A stretch of DNA of 64,000 nucleotides. Source: Chrysogorgia sp. JL179-B06. Lineage: Eukaryota > Cnidaria > Anthozoa > Scleralcyonacea > Chrysogorgiidae. How positions within the stretch are numbered: the first letter of the stretch is position 1; the number at the start of each line of letters is the position of its first letter. This document shows, one piece after another, positions 36,301 to 50,600 of this stretch. The translations under genes and the position numbers were made by a program. The notes below the pieces were generated by a model. That model had not been told where the DNA came from. It was given only the letters and a program-made list of their open reading frames with translations, and did not search any database. The stretch is from positions 3,707,001-3,771,000 of the forward strand of contig JAYKKM010000196.1 of the NCBI GenBank assembly GCA_035772405.1. Direction: 5' to 3'.

Positions 36301-38578
36301 CGGGTCGAATTCGTCTGCGATAACGCCAGCGTCGTGGCGGTATTAAATCCCGGAACGTCTCGCGACACGCGCGTGATGCATCTCGTTCGCTGCCTCACGT
36401 GGTTAGCTTGCAAATATCATTTCTCGTTTCGTGCCTCCCACATTCCAGGGTCTCGCTTTCAATTGCAGAAGTTTCGTCAACTGGCGCCACAGGTCAACGT
36501 AAATTTATGCAGTTCTGTCATTATATTGGTCTACGTCCCTGCCTGCAGCGCTATATCCAGCATCCGAATGGACGTTGATGTTGTTCGCTTCGTGGCTCGC
36601 GCAAACTGAACACCTGTCACCGGCATCAATTTCAGTTTACCTATCCGCTATTCGCTCCTCTCAGATCGAATTGGGTGTTCCATGGCCAACTGCCTTCGTC
36701 TGCCCCGTGTAGTTCGGGGTATTAAGCGTACCATGGCAGGCCGCTTCTCGATTTCCTATCACAAAAGCCCTGCTAGAGGTAATCTACTCGTCTGTCGACA
36801 TGCTGAGCATCGACCACGTCATGTTTTGGGCCGCGTGTTGCGTTGCCTTCTTCGGTTTTCTTCGTGTGAGTGAGTTCACCGCTGACGGTTCCTTTGACGC
36901 CTCAAAGCATCTGCGTATCGGAGATATGGCTGTGGACACTATAGTGAACCCATCCAATATTAGTTTGAACGTAAAATCGTCAAAGTGTGACCAGTTTCGC
37001 GTTGGCTCTATTGTATACATTGGTCGGGCTCACCAGCCTATCTGCGCGGTTTCCGCCCTGTTGTCCTATCTCCATCTGCGTACGTCTACACCTGGTCCCC
37101 TCTTCAAATGGTCCACGGGATTACATAAATACTCGATTGCGATCGATCCTCGTGCGCGCAGGAATTCGCGGTAATTATTCTAGCCACAATGTTCGTATCG
37201 GGCCGGCGACAGCAGCTGCTGCAGCAGGAATACCCGATCACCTCATCAAGGTCATGGGACGTTGGTCTAGTACAGCGTACAAAAGTACATTCGACCTTCG
37301 CCGGCGACTTTAGCGGACGTCGCCCATCATCTAGCGTAGTGGGTCGGAGCCGTTGGTTGGGAGAGGGTTATCGGTAACCCTTTTCTCCAACCCACTTCGC
37401 GGGCTGGAGGGTATCCCCTGGGAGAAGGGTTACCGCAAGGTTAGGTCAGGCTCATGAAGGATAAGCCTTGGCAACCTTTCGGTCAGGCTCAAGAATAAGC
37501 CTTGGCAACCTTTCTCGGTGATGGATCGACTAACCCGATTCCATCCCCTTCAGCCTGCAATACTCCAAATCTAGACATATTATGACGTATTGACCTGAGT
37601 ACATTGTATACCTGACAGTAAACCGAATTATTATCTCGAGGAATAGAGAGTAGTTAAATATATTTATGCAATAAATGCAGTTAACGGCGAGCTTTCCGTG
37701 TTGTATGACGTAAGCCCACGGGGACTGGGCCTAGTAACTCTTTGTGATAGATCACGTGATCAGAGGTCTATATAAGACTGGTCAACACGAGGCCAAGCAT
37801 TGTTCAACAGTTCACTAGTACCACTCGAACATGTCCAGGTCTACCCGAAACAGTCAGGCAACCCCCACCCTTCCCACCCAACTGGTTTTTGCTTGCCAAG
37901 TGTTTGATCCAGTTACCAAACAATCACTGGTTTTACTAGCGTACTGAATTTTATTCAACCGAGTGCTACAGGTCCATGGTGTTCACTGGATGTTCACTAC
38001 CATATGGAGTGCTGCTATCAAAGCTACGTATTGGTAAAAGAAAACTATAAGGTAACTCTCCCTGTCGTCGTACAGGTGACTTGCAGTGCTAGGGATGGGA
38101 GAAGGGTTACCGCAAGGTTAGGTCAGGCTCATGAAGGATAAGCCTTGGCAACCTTTCGGTCAGGCTCAAGAATAAGCCTTGGCAACCTTTCTCGGTGATG
38201 GATCGACTAACCCGATTCCATCCCCTTCAGCCTGCAATACTCCAAATCTAGACATATTATGACGTATTGACCTGAGTACATTGTATACCTGACAGTAAAC
38301 CGAATTATTATCTCGAGGAATAGAGAGTAGTTAACTAAGGTTAATTGATTGGGGTACTGGGTACTAGGTACCGAATATAATAGAATAAATTGTCGATGTT
38401 GTAAAGCGCATTTGATCATATACACATGCTAATTTGCGCTATATAAATAGTAAACATTATTAACATTATCGTGTCAAATTTCATGACGATCAGCTTGGTA
38501 ACTATAGCAGTGCTTCATTGCGTTTGTTCTGTGCTTCATTGCGTTTGACCAGGAACTGGTCCCCAATCGCTGCTAATC

Positions 38579-38634
<56 letters not shown>

Positions 38635-41600
38635 AGGGGGCGATGCTCTTCGAAAAAAATGCCTAAGGCTCCGTCATTTCGAGTCCGCGAAGATCTGGAA
38701 CACTGCCATTAAATCTTAAAAATAGCTCCCTTGTGAAGGGACCCTTATTATCATATGAACACTGAACATTCACGGCCAACTAAATAAATATTACGATATG
38801 GCTATATAGAAAAGAGAAAAGGTGGTGAAGGGCTCCGCTCGAAACGTTAGTATTTCGACCTAAAATCTGGCAGTTCACCTTCGCTTTGGTATATATCCAA
38901 AACACTGACAACGCAGCACTCTACCATTTTACGATATGGGTTATGGAATCACATAAATTATTAAAAATAAAGAGAAATTGGTCATTTGACGAAACGTTCG
39001 TGCATGCAGAGAGGGAATGAAAGGCCTGGGAATTAGAGAATCGATATTAAATTGATTAGTATATAGGTAATCGTATGATAACGAGTATACAATTAAGGAT
39101 TTACACTACGAGTAATATTTGACAATTTTGACATAATTGCATAAGTTTGACATAAGTTTCATTATAGAACAATCTTTTCTCTCTTGGCGTGTTCTGTATT
39201 CATGTCAAAATATTTACACGAAATTTTCAATTGATTGCGTTAACAAGTGTTGGAAAAGCAAAAAATAATAGACCGCCATTTAGAATAATTTAATGTTATT
39301 GTGCAATTAACAACTGCACTGCTCTGATGCTAATCAGAATGCAATGTCATGTATATAATAAAATCAGTTATCACGGAAAGCATTAAAGCAATAAATTTTA
39401 TTAATTAATTTGTTATTCGTACCTGTTCTTTGAATTAACTTTGGAACGTAAAATTTCGATTTCATTTTGGAGAATCTTGATTTTCTCGCGCATTTCCGAC
39501 GCTCTCTGTTGGGAAAGGAGAATTCAATTTTAAAATAAACAGTTGGAACGGATGGGATCAGGGCCACTAGTTTCAGTCATTAACTACAGAGTGTTTACGA
39601 TATTAAATAAAGTTGTCACTCACATTAAAACCAACTCGTGAAGTTAGAATTGAGAGAAAAATTACCTGGGTGCTTGTTTGAATTAAATTAACACATTTAT
39701 TTCTTTCATTCTTAATTACATCATATAGTTTAGCAAAATCGGACAACCTAATAAAATGTATAAAAATAATTTTAGAAAAACATTTTCTTGGCAGAAGAGG
39801 AAGGAACAAACGAACAAACGATAGTCTTGGTATAATATAGGATGTAGTAAAGTTGAGTTGACGACGATGGCGATGGCCAGAAATTGACGGCATCCGAGCC
39901 AAAGTTACTTCTTTCACCATTTAGTGTTGTTGTTTATCGTATCTGATTGGCTAATTTTTGTCACGTGATTATTTTTATATAAAAGTTTGTTAGATTTTTA
40001 TATCACTAGTACGTATATATATTAAAAATATAAAGAGTTAAAATATTCATTAGAGCAAAGATTTTAATTTATTCTTAAAATGTGCAAGGTTAGCAGCGTT
40101 TCTAATGTCTAACGATAAATTATTCCAGTCTTTAGTACAACCTTTGATTATCTCGTACGTAATGTCAACAGTAAACGCAATATTTTCTGAATACTTTCTG
40201 ATTAATGAATTCATGCAGTGATGTCTTAACAACTTTACCGTCTTTTTGTGTTCTTTTTGGGTTAACTTTTCCAAAACGTCTGAGTTTTAATAAACCGGTG
40301 AAAACGAGAATAATTTAATTTTACCGCGGAACATTTCATACAATTCTGGGAAAGGAGAAGGTTTTCATTCAATCCCACAATATATTGTATATTTAAAGAG
40401 AAAATTGTTTGAGCTTTCGAGCGATACCAAAAGTAAAGGAGTTCGCTTTAAATGGCATGTAAAAATAACAAATAACATAATTACAGTATTTTTTCAACTT
40501 GTTTTGCGAGATACAACTGACAGACGCGCGGGCTCAACTGTCGCAAATTTCTGGCCATGGTAGGACGCCGTAATGAGGAGGAAGAAAATAGAAGAGGAGA
40601 AAAAGAAGAGTGGGAGAAAAAGAAGTGAGGGAAGAAAAAGAAGTGAGGGAAGAAAAGGAAGAGTAGGAAGAAAAGGAAGAAAAAGAAGAGGAAAAAAGGA
40701 GCAAGAAAAGGAAGAGTGGGATAAACATGATAAAAATAACTAAGAACATGATTAGTTATTTGACGTACTTGTGCTGCATTTCAGAATACTTTTTGGCACT
40801 GTCCTGAATATGAAGGTTCTTTGTTTTCAGATCCTCTTGAGCTCTTTGATATCTTAACTACAAAACAAAATTGGTGAACGAAGTTTAGGCCAACTGAAGT
40901 TCAACTCAGATTTGAAAAAAAGCTGCGGGTATGCGGGTACTACCCGTGAGGAAGGTTTTCCAGCGAGGAAGGTTCTCTATAGTGAGGAAGGTTCTCTAGT
41001 GAAGAAGGTTTTCTAGTGAAGAAGGGTTTCTAGTGAAAACAACACGTAAAAAACAACATATTTTAATAAAACGCAGTAAGCAGCAGTTAATAGGAAGGTT
41101 GTGAAAATTTGAAATCATTCCCGGAGAAAGGATGAATACTTTTTACAACTCTGGTTCAACTGCAACATAACGCTAAAACTGTTTATAAAATAGGTTACGT
41201 CTTATGCACGCTGTGATTGGTCAGTTACCATATGTGCATCGGGCTATACAAACATAGCGTCAGGGTATATTTCTTAGTCTTATTTTATAAAAGAAATAGA
41301 AATGGACGCTTTGTGTTTACATAACCTGGCAAGAACTTTCGAATTCTCCCAAACTCACTCGAGTGCATCAGGTTATGTAACCACGGGCGACCATTAAATA
41401 ACACTCAAATCAATGCGCAACAAGGATGATACATACATGTAGTGCAATAACAACAACAAATTACTGCGGTAATCGTTGGAGAAAGTATAACAGAATTCTA
41501 CTTATTTCACAGAACTTGTTTTGTTGTGAGGAATTTAACAATTGGGCAGCATATAGCAAGCTTACAATGGTCGTGCGTCCTTTCTTTCAAAGGCGTTACA

Positions 41601-44600
41601 AGACGCGCTGCACGAAAAGTTGTGTCGGGGGCGTGTAACATGAGTCTCGGACGTACCTCTGCTCTCACAAAATCACGAGCTTTGTGTTCTCTTTCGTCAG
41701 CCTAAAATGCAAAAGTAATAAGGTTAAGTGATGGTATCAAGTGTGGTGTACTGCGTAAACATGAGTGTATTGTTGAAAGTCAATAGGTGACTAACGGTCG
41801 ACAAATAGTATAAGAGAAAATATGACGTTTCAAGCTAGCGCTTTTCAACAGAGTGACTTTATTTTCAATGTTAGATTAGGCTAAATGTAATTTAGGCAAG
41901 TAAAAAAGGAGACAATGTTAATCAGCGGGATATAGGACTCATGGTTGGTCAGCGGTCTCCTACATATTATATAATATGCGGGGGCACCTCAGCGCTCATC
42001 AGAGTCTTGTCAGCGTGGTCTGAGCTTGACTGGGTTTTTGCGCGCGCTATTGACAGCACTGGTGGATACGTGGATACTTGGAATTTCTTACTTTGCGCTG
42101 TGTTGACCCACCCACCCACTCCTAAAAAGACAAGGTAAGTATATATATTTCCACTGCTTTGACAGTGTGACTGGTGCCTGGAGGTGGGCTGTGGCGGGGT
42201 TGCCATGGTTACCTCTGATCAGGGGGTGGCATCCCCCCTGTGGCTTGGCACCAATCCTCCAATAATGTCAATTGGCGATCTCTTTTTATTTTCTTTCCAT
42301 AGATAATGTGCCTATTTTACATTAGGAGAAACGTACTAGTAATCTAATGCAAATACTGGAATCTGATTGGATATACTACTCGCTATCAAATTAACAATTA
42401 GACAACGAGCCCGAGCTTTCTTTGAGTTGAAAGGCAGCGTGGGCGAAGCTCGATATGACAATCGTTCATCGAAAACGAGGGCGAGTTGTCTAATTGTTTT
42501 TTGAAATATTTTCCTACTAAAGTTCCTTAACTATAGAAACTTCACTAACTTCCTTGCATAAATGCATCTTTCGATCACCAAAAACAAATGTCGGTCAGCC
42601 ATTTTCCTTACACTTGCTGACTTACAGTAACCAGTTACCTACGAGCGAAGTTAGTATAATTATTCGCGTGTTTATGTAGGTGTTTTTATTCATATAATTA
42701 ATGACGACAATAGGACTGTGTTGAAATACTCCGAAATTGATACCGCGAAGAGGAAAGACACTGGGTACGAGGTTGATGCCGTGTCTGGCGTTGGATGTAA
42801 ATAAATGAAATATGTGAGCAATTTTTTTCATTAAATGTTTTATTATTAAAAGCATTATTTATTGGCCTGGTAATATGGTTTCTACTGATAAAAATACATT
42901 ATTCTAAAACAATTATTATAAAACAATTAGATTTCTTTGTATTATTAATAATTGCATGTATCATATTTAAAGTACAAAATCAAATTAATTCTCTCTCAAT
43001 TTGTATGAGATGATAGTTAACACGGGCGTTAAATTTCGAGATCATAATCTAATGTTAAATGTCATCGTGAATCAAAATAATACTTACTTTTATTTGTGCA
43101 AGTCTTTTGAGATCCATGACATCTATTCTTAGATTCGCCTGATCACGAAGAAGATTTTCTTGCTCAAGAATCATTTGCTCTACTCTTGCTCTTTCGTGTG
43201 ACGTGTAACCATTCTGAACAAGAATAATTAGTTACTTTCAGTGACTCAAATAATAAAAAAAAAACAATGCTTATGTCGAGTTTTTCGAAATAATTTTGAA
43301 GAAATAACGAACATTGTTTTTTACTAAAACAAGTAGATTATTTGTTCTCAATTTCTGTGAGGCTATTTCCTCATTTCGAGCTCATAATCTAGTTACAGTA
43401 GATATAAGAAACATTGAAACTAGATGAATTGAAACTAAATGAATCAAACGAATATATTACTTGTTGTGTCAAGGTTCGTTTGGTTATGTCAACTTCTTTT
43501 TGCAGTTCTTTTCTTTTTTGAAATAACGATCCATCGTCCCTTGGAGCACTATCGATGTGTGACTTGACTTTTTCATAAACCATTTTTACTTGTTCCAATG
43601 CGTCGGTTGCAACTTTTAGTTGAAGTTCTGCTTTCTTAAGATTTCTGCAAGAACATGAGAAAACAACACATAAGAGATTTAGCTTAAGTTCAATAATAAT
43701 TAACATAATGATTATGCAATTCTGTCTACTCAACGTTCTACTTTTAACCAGCTGTTATGGTCTAGTGGTTACCACACATGTCAATGAGCTGGGAGACACA
43801 GGTTCATATCCTGGGTCGGACCTCCACACGGGGTCTTGGGTAATTGAGGAGAAAGTGCTGCCTTTGCAATAATATCAACAAATGGTAAGACTTTCGGGTC
43901 TTCTCTGATAACGACCTTAAATTGTAGGCCCTCGGAACCCCTATCAATTCCCACTTCTAGCCTGTTAAATGGCTGTAATACTGTATATACATGTGGGGTG
44001 CACGGCATTATTAAGGTTGCGGAAAACTGATCTAAAAATCACTCAGTATTATCTGATGATCATACTTTAAGTCTCGATCTTTTTCTCTTATTTTCCTGGA
44101 ATGAACATCATGTTCTGTCTTTTTTTCCAGAGCAATATGCTTCAGATTTATGTCAACAGTTGCTCTAGAAAAGTTAAAATCAACAACAGTTACTTTGTGT
44201 AGAATAATTAAATAATTATTTTAAATAATTACTGCAGGAGTTTAGAATTAAGGTGGCTGATAGTTTAAACGCTCCTTATCTAGGGTCATTCCTGTTTTAA
44301 AAATATTCAATCATCTAACTATACAGCAAAACTAAGGATTTATGGTGAAGGAAAATTTCGAGTGTTGGAATATATACATATTAAGACCAAACATGCAGTT
44401 TAATCGAGTGAAATGCCAAATAATACTTGTAATGTACAGCAAAACTATAGCTTTTTGTTCAATTTTGTTCAATGTTCGATTTTTGTCGCTGCTATGGTAA
44501 CAATAACGTAGGAACATTGGACACAATATCGTGGTAGAATTTCTAACAACAAGATCGCTATCTGCGCATGCGTAATTATTGTCACGAGAGACAATACGCG

Positions 44601-47600
44601 AAATGCGTGGTTTTTGTGGGGCTCAAAGCACAACTCGAAGTCCTCTACTTGTTGTGATGTTTTATTTTTCTTCTTGTCTGTTATATCACGTTAGAATTCG
44701 CATTTGTTTAATTAATCTAGGTTAGTTTATTCCATGACGCATGGTGGCGACTTTATCAGAAAGACAAACAGTCAGATATTTGCACTGAAATTTGATGTAC
44801 AGTTGTGCTGCCACATTTTTTGATAACGTTTACAATAGTCTATTTGTACCGGGAAGTTTAGCACAAGGGAAGATTTACAAACCCATGGTAAATTTTGTTT
44901 AAACTACAATATGGTGCCGTCAAGTCCGTTCTGCGCATGTCCACGTTTCTGTTACATTATACAATATAAAAGTGTTTTGGTGTGTAGGCGGTGTTGAAAT
45001 ACAATTAAAAATCTAAAACTCTAAAGGCTCATCTACATGATACGATTCATCGTATACGATTGTCATTCTGGCGTACATTGTCGTATACGATTGTCGTACT
45101 GGTGTATGTAATTGTTTGCACACGACATAATTCTTGTTTGTGATTCGATGGCGAAAGTTGACATGCGTGTACAGTTTGATCACATACATCAAGATGACAA
45201 TCGTATACGACAAATCGTATCATATAGATCGGCCTTAAAAGCCTGGTAAAAGGTTGGTGTACTGCCGAAACAAGAGGTCTGATATTTCGAGCGATATTAG
45301 TGCGTTACTATTAAATATTAGTGCACTAAAAATTAAAAATAACTGCAAAGTGCAGTTAAACAATCAGTATATTACTTTTCTTGACGTAATAGTTTTAACA
45401 CGAGTAAGCGTTCTTCCTCTGATTTCTAAATACGAACAAGCCGGTTGAGCGCAGCCAAGTTTTTTAACCGGTTTGTCCGCATTTAGCAATCAGAGGATGA
45501 ACAATTACGAGTGTTTTGGACTTGCCTGTCAAACGAATCCATATTTTGTGGGAAAATCGAGGTTAAAGTTAGCGAAATTTGGTAATCTTCCCCTTATTTC
45601 TAAATACTCATTAAATATTGATTTCTTTTGTATTTTCATCATGAATTATTAATGAGTTTGAGAAATTTTATTACAGTACCTGTCCCCAATAAGTTCAGCT
45701 TGTTTTTCTTTGGCAAACTCGAGATCTTTTAGAAATATATCCACTTCTCGTTCCTATTGATTGAAATTACAGGCATGTTGTAAAACATGGACTGGACTGT
45801 ACTGGACTGGACTCATGATAAAACATGGACTGATAAAACATAGACTGATAAAACATGGACTGGTAAAACATGGACTGATAAAACATGGACTGATAAAACA
45901 TGAACTGGTAAAACATGGAGGGTTAGGATCTTTGTTGTTTGGGGTTAGCGATTATTTGTTATAAAACATGGACTGGTAAAACATGTAACGTGTAGCTGTG
46001 AATGTGTGATGTCTACATTAACAAATAATCGCTAACCCCAAAACAACAAAGATCCTAACCCTCCATGTTTTACCAGTCCATGTTTTATCAGTCCATGTTT
46101 TACCAGTCCATGTTTTATCAGTCCATGTTTATCAGTCCATGTTTTATCAGTCCATGTTTTATCAGTCCAGTCCAGTCCAGTACAGTACAGTACAGTACAG
46201 TACAGTACAGTCCATGTTTTACAACATGCCGAAATTACAATCTACATGTTCACTTTATTGCAATAACATACTCTAACTCTAGAACACACTAAAGACTTGT
46301 GTTAATATATACACTGCTATAGTGAATGTGGGAGAGCTTGGAGTAGACAGACGATACATGGTCGATCGTTAAGAAAAATTATTCATTCAAAAATGATTCG
46401 GAATAATTTTTCTGAATATATGGGCTTGACAATCGTCCATGTTTGTCTACTCCAAGCTCTCCCACATTCACTACAGCAGTGTATATTAACACATCCAAGC
46501 ATTACTGATATATAATATAGTAACAAAGGCAATACATATATCAATCGAACCAGTACATCATTGTAACCTTCGCTCTCAAATCTTCGAGTCTCGGTAGCTC
46601 AATGGTTAGAGCGTCTCACCGGCAATCAGAAGGTTACAGGTTCGATTCCTGTCCGGGACTCAAAATAATTTTTCTGAGGATATGATTACTAAAGACTTGC
46701 ACTGGGTTGGCGGGCGGACTGTGTTTTGTCAATCACGTGAACAAGGTATTAATAAACCGTATTAAATATTCACTTCAGCAGCCCATGAGCAGCCTTATTC
46801 GTAAGTACGAATGTAATACGATCGCTCACGCGAGTGAACGAAAGGAAGCCGAATTTCTAAGAGAATGTGATATAGTACGCTATCACGTGATCTTTGACAG
46901 ACATAGCGAAGCGATCAATGGCGATTTGTGATCTGACGAACTACATCAGCAGATTTTTACGAAGGGTATCACGTTTGCGTAACATTTGAGGAACATATGT
47001 TATGTACTTAGACTCGGTAATTCCAAATCTGTTTTCAGAATTGAAAACGGTTAAATATTGACCGAGATAACGTTTAAAATAATCTACGACGAAGTGGCCG
47101 CCTGATTGCCGTTTTTACATAAACCGTTTTTACGAAGGGTATGCACGTTCTCGTAATATAATAGACACGTATGTTATGTATTTAGACTCGGTAATTCCAA
47201 ATCTGGTTTCAGAATTTAAATCGGTTAAATATTGGCCGAGATAACGTTTAAAATATACGTACGATGAAACGGCCTTTTGCGGTTTTTGATCTACAGACTA
47301 TAAATACACGGCGTGTGCGGCCCTGGGGACCATGGATGGGAAAAAGAAACTCTAGGGGGGGGGGGGGGTGAAAAGGCTGGCGAGGGGTTATTGCGGAACG
47401 TATTGATAGTTATCAAGATAAATTCAACGTATTGTGTCTCCTCCACACTAAGCAATCACCTTTTTAATTGAGCTTGTTACCCTGGATAACGAACTGAACT
47501 GAAACACATTAGCAACAAGATTCCAGAGTTTTCTTATATTACCCAACTTTTGTAAAGTCTCCAGATATCCAAAAAATCCTGATTTTTGAAAACCGTCAAG

Positions 47601-50600
47601 AAAAAATCAATTTGGTCCTTCGCGCGAGAAAACATTGCCACATGATGATGTCGATGTATTCTTGCATCCACTTGTTTAGTGAAATCGAGCCACGCACCAA
47701 AATGGTAGAAATACGAATATGTAAAACAAACTCAAGCGTGACTATGCCATGTATTATATACGGCTCGGATTATTTTTCTAGTCGATTTTCAATAGTTACA
47801 CGAAACCCTTTCAAATATTAAAATTTTTGAAATCTCGACAACATTTGCAGCACTTTGAGCGACCTTTTCCATATCATTCTAGCTAAAGCGTATATATTTC
47901 AAATTCTACATATAAACGAAGAAATAATAGTGATCTTATCGAATAATAGTGATCTTACCGCAATTACACACATGTATGTGCAAATCACTGGCGGATCTAG
48001 ACATAATTTTTGTTGGGGGTGCACATCCGAGCGGCAAAGGCTTATTTCATTTAGGTCATTTTCTTGAGCGATACTTGGCATGGCCCATGTCGCTGGAAGC
48101 GTAAATTGGGCAAGTTAGAGTTCTGAATTTCTGCTCACTGTGTTGACATGCACACAGAAAAGGAACGCCTAGCGGGCGTCTTGTTTATCTTAAGCTTTCA
48201 AGCCAAATAAATACCAGTATCTGCATGTACGTATTGCGTTCCTATTTTTTTCAATGTTATGAAGATATCTCTCTTTTATTTTCATTCAAATCAACTCTTT
48301 TTTCCCCAAATTTTCCCACAAAAACTTATCGTTCAGCAAAAAGCATATATGGCGCTCGCAGCGCATTGGCTGCCAGGTCCATATCGCAGGATTCTCCGGA
48401 CCTCTCATCAACCAATCAGCGTGCGTTATTTTGCGTACAGCTCTGAAAACGAAGCTAAACCACATAATAAAAACTTGGATTGGACCACCACTCAAGGTTA
48501 AAAAAATAATCGAGAAGGATGTGCTGCCTTTGAAATAATACCAGCAATTGGTGACGACTATAAATCGTAGTCCCTCGGAACGGCCTATCAATTTATATTA
48601 CAAAATATATTTGGTATAGTAAATTGTTACCTTGGATACATTAACATGACTTTGTCTGTCAAGAGCAATAGAGAGTTCAGTTTTTTCATCTTCATTTTGC
48701 TGTTTCCTATTTTCTATACATTGAAGCTAAAAGAAAAGATATACAGTCATGTAGTTGTATATTTACACTCGAATGTATATGTACAACCAAAATTAGCCAT
48801 GTCTTTTTACTGTATAACTTGGTAAGTAATTGTGATAATTTTTCGTCAGTGGGATAGATTTTACTACTGCTATATTACTACTACTACCACTACCACTACC
48901 ACTAATATATACTGCGGTAATAATATATATTTGGAGTATTACACCTCAATGCTCTTACATAATTTCCTATTTACAACTCTTATTTACAATTCACAATAAA
49001 ACAATGCTATACTGAATAGATGCTAATGAATAGATGTCTTGAGCGATGTTTTGAACATATTTACTGATTTCGAGGTTCTGATGTGAGTAGGCAGAGAGTT
49101 CCATAGTCTGGCAGCCGCAAGTGCAAACGAATTGTTACCGTAGCTCTTAGTTAACAAAGGAATAGAAGTTCAAGATCTTTCAGCGCATTACCGCGAAGTC
49201 TGTAAAAAGTTGTATCCTCTATCTCGGCCAAGGACGAAGATGATGGTGGTGATGCTGGTGATGCAGGTGGTGGTGGTGGTGGCGGTGGTGGTGGTGGTGG
49301 TGGTGATGATGATGATGATGATGATGATGATCTCTTAGTTTCGAAGTTTCGATGTTTGAAAACAATTTATGCTGCCGACCTGCGTTACTAATAATCTGTT
49401 GAAATGCGTGAAACTAAAGAAAGCGTAAACGTTTGAAAGTATTTTGTTCTATGCTATTTTGTTCTATTCTAAGTATTTTGTTCTGTCGCATCAGGAGTGT
49501 TGGAAGTAGTGTATTGACGAAAAATAGATACGCAGTGCGCATCTGTGTCTAGTTGGAGCTTATCAAATTGAGTTAATTGTGAACTGATAATGATATATAT
49601 ACATGTATGCCAAAGTCGAGAGTACAAAGTTTTATCATCGATATTTAGTGCATATTTATTGTTGTGTAATTTGTTTGTCATTTACAAATTTAAATTGTTG
49701 AAATATAATCGTTCCGTGACGATCGTAGTTAGGATGTACATGCACCCATGGCTGGAATGCCTAAGTTGGGGTCACGGAACTTTTTTTAGAAACGGTTTTT
49801 CAGGAGCTTGTGGCAACCTTATGAAAGTAACAAGGTTTTGATAATCTTTATGATTAAGTCGCAATACAATGAATAATTTTCTGGTAACATACTGTATTTA
49901 TGACATTTAATAATGGGCCGTTTAACTGCAGCATGCTTTTAATCAAATATTTATTAAATTATTTAAAGTTATTTATTAAATTATCGATGCTGTTTAGATA
50001 CTATTGGTATCAACACTGTTGCCAATTTTAAACTACCCTAAGGAATATTTAAAAAATGTTCTCACTCAAGGGATTATATCGATTGCCATGACAACTTGAT
50101 TACTGTTACCTCAAATACAAAAGACGTGTGAAACCTCAAAACATTGTCATTTGTAAAAATGTTAAGTGTAACCCTAAGCAGAAACTTGACCGCTGTAAAA
50201 AACAATCGTATCTAAAAGCATTAGATGGCCCATAAAGACAGCAGTGTGAATGGGACGGTAGAGGGGCTAAAAAAGTAAGGTTCAGGGACATGCTCTCTTT
50301 ACACAAAGACCTCAATATATGAAAGTTATTAAAGTGATTTCTGAGAAAAGGTTTGGGGCTAAAGCTCCCACCGTCCCTGATGACAGCATAATAACAAATT
50401 GACAATGAATGACCTTACAATCAACACAAGCAATTTAATAGAAGATATTTACTGATCGTTTCCTTTTCTTTCCATCTTTCAACATTACTTATCAAAAGAA
50501 ATTACCAATGATTGTCACAGACAATCCAAAACGAATCCGATTCCAAAAACGAATCCGATTCCAAAAACGAATCCAGTTCGAGAAATCAACAAGCACGCCT

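Larger units (their letters stand above)
30728..38334 (+). mobile_element. Non-autonomous YR retroelement with split direct repeats
   Basis: The 7.6-kb element has the order A1 - internal region - B1 - A2 - spacer - B2, the split-direct-repeat layout of PAT/Ngaro-type YR retrotransposons. A1 and A2 are 207 bp each with one difference; B1 and B2 are 239 bp and look identical. The trinucleotide TAA sits at the A start, the B end and both insertion junctions. The interior has gag-like, RT/RNase H and tyrosine recombinase relics in the usual order, all broken, plus a 2.2-kb tandem array between gag and RT. There is no target duplication, as expected for recombinase-mediated insertion. It occupies most of CCDC146 intron 12, in antisense orientation to the gene. 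Confidence 0.88.

Noticed and set aside
38518..38712. Poly-valine ORF
   Set aside because: Translation of a (GTT)n microsatellite.
39603..39920. 105-codon ORF taken as an independent gene
   Set aside because: It is CCDC146 exon 11 plus flanking intron read through.
43781..44008. 75-codon minus-strand ORF
   Set aside because: Antisense shadow of a tRNA-derived SINE.
46588..46660. Functional tRNA-Ala(GGC)
   Set aside because: C33 instead of T, a mismatch in the anticodon stem and no alanine G3-U70 pair; a related decayed copy with the same upstream module points to a SINE.
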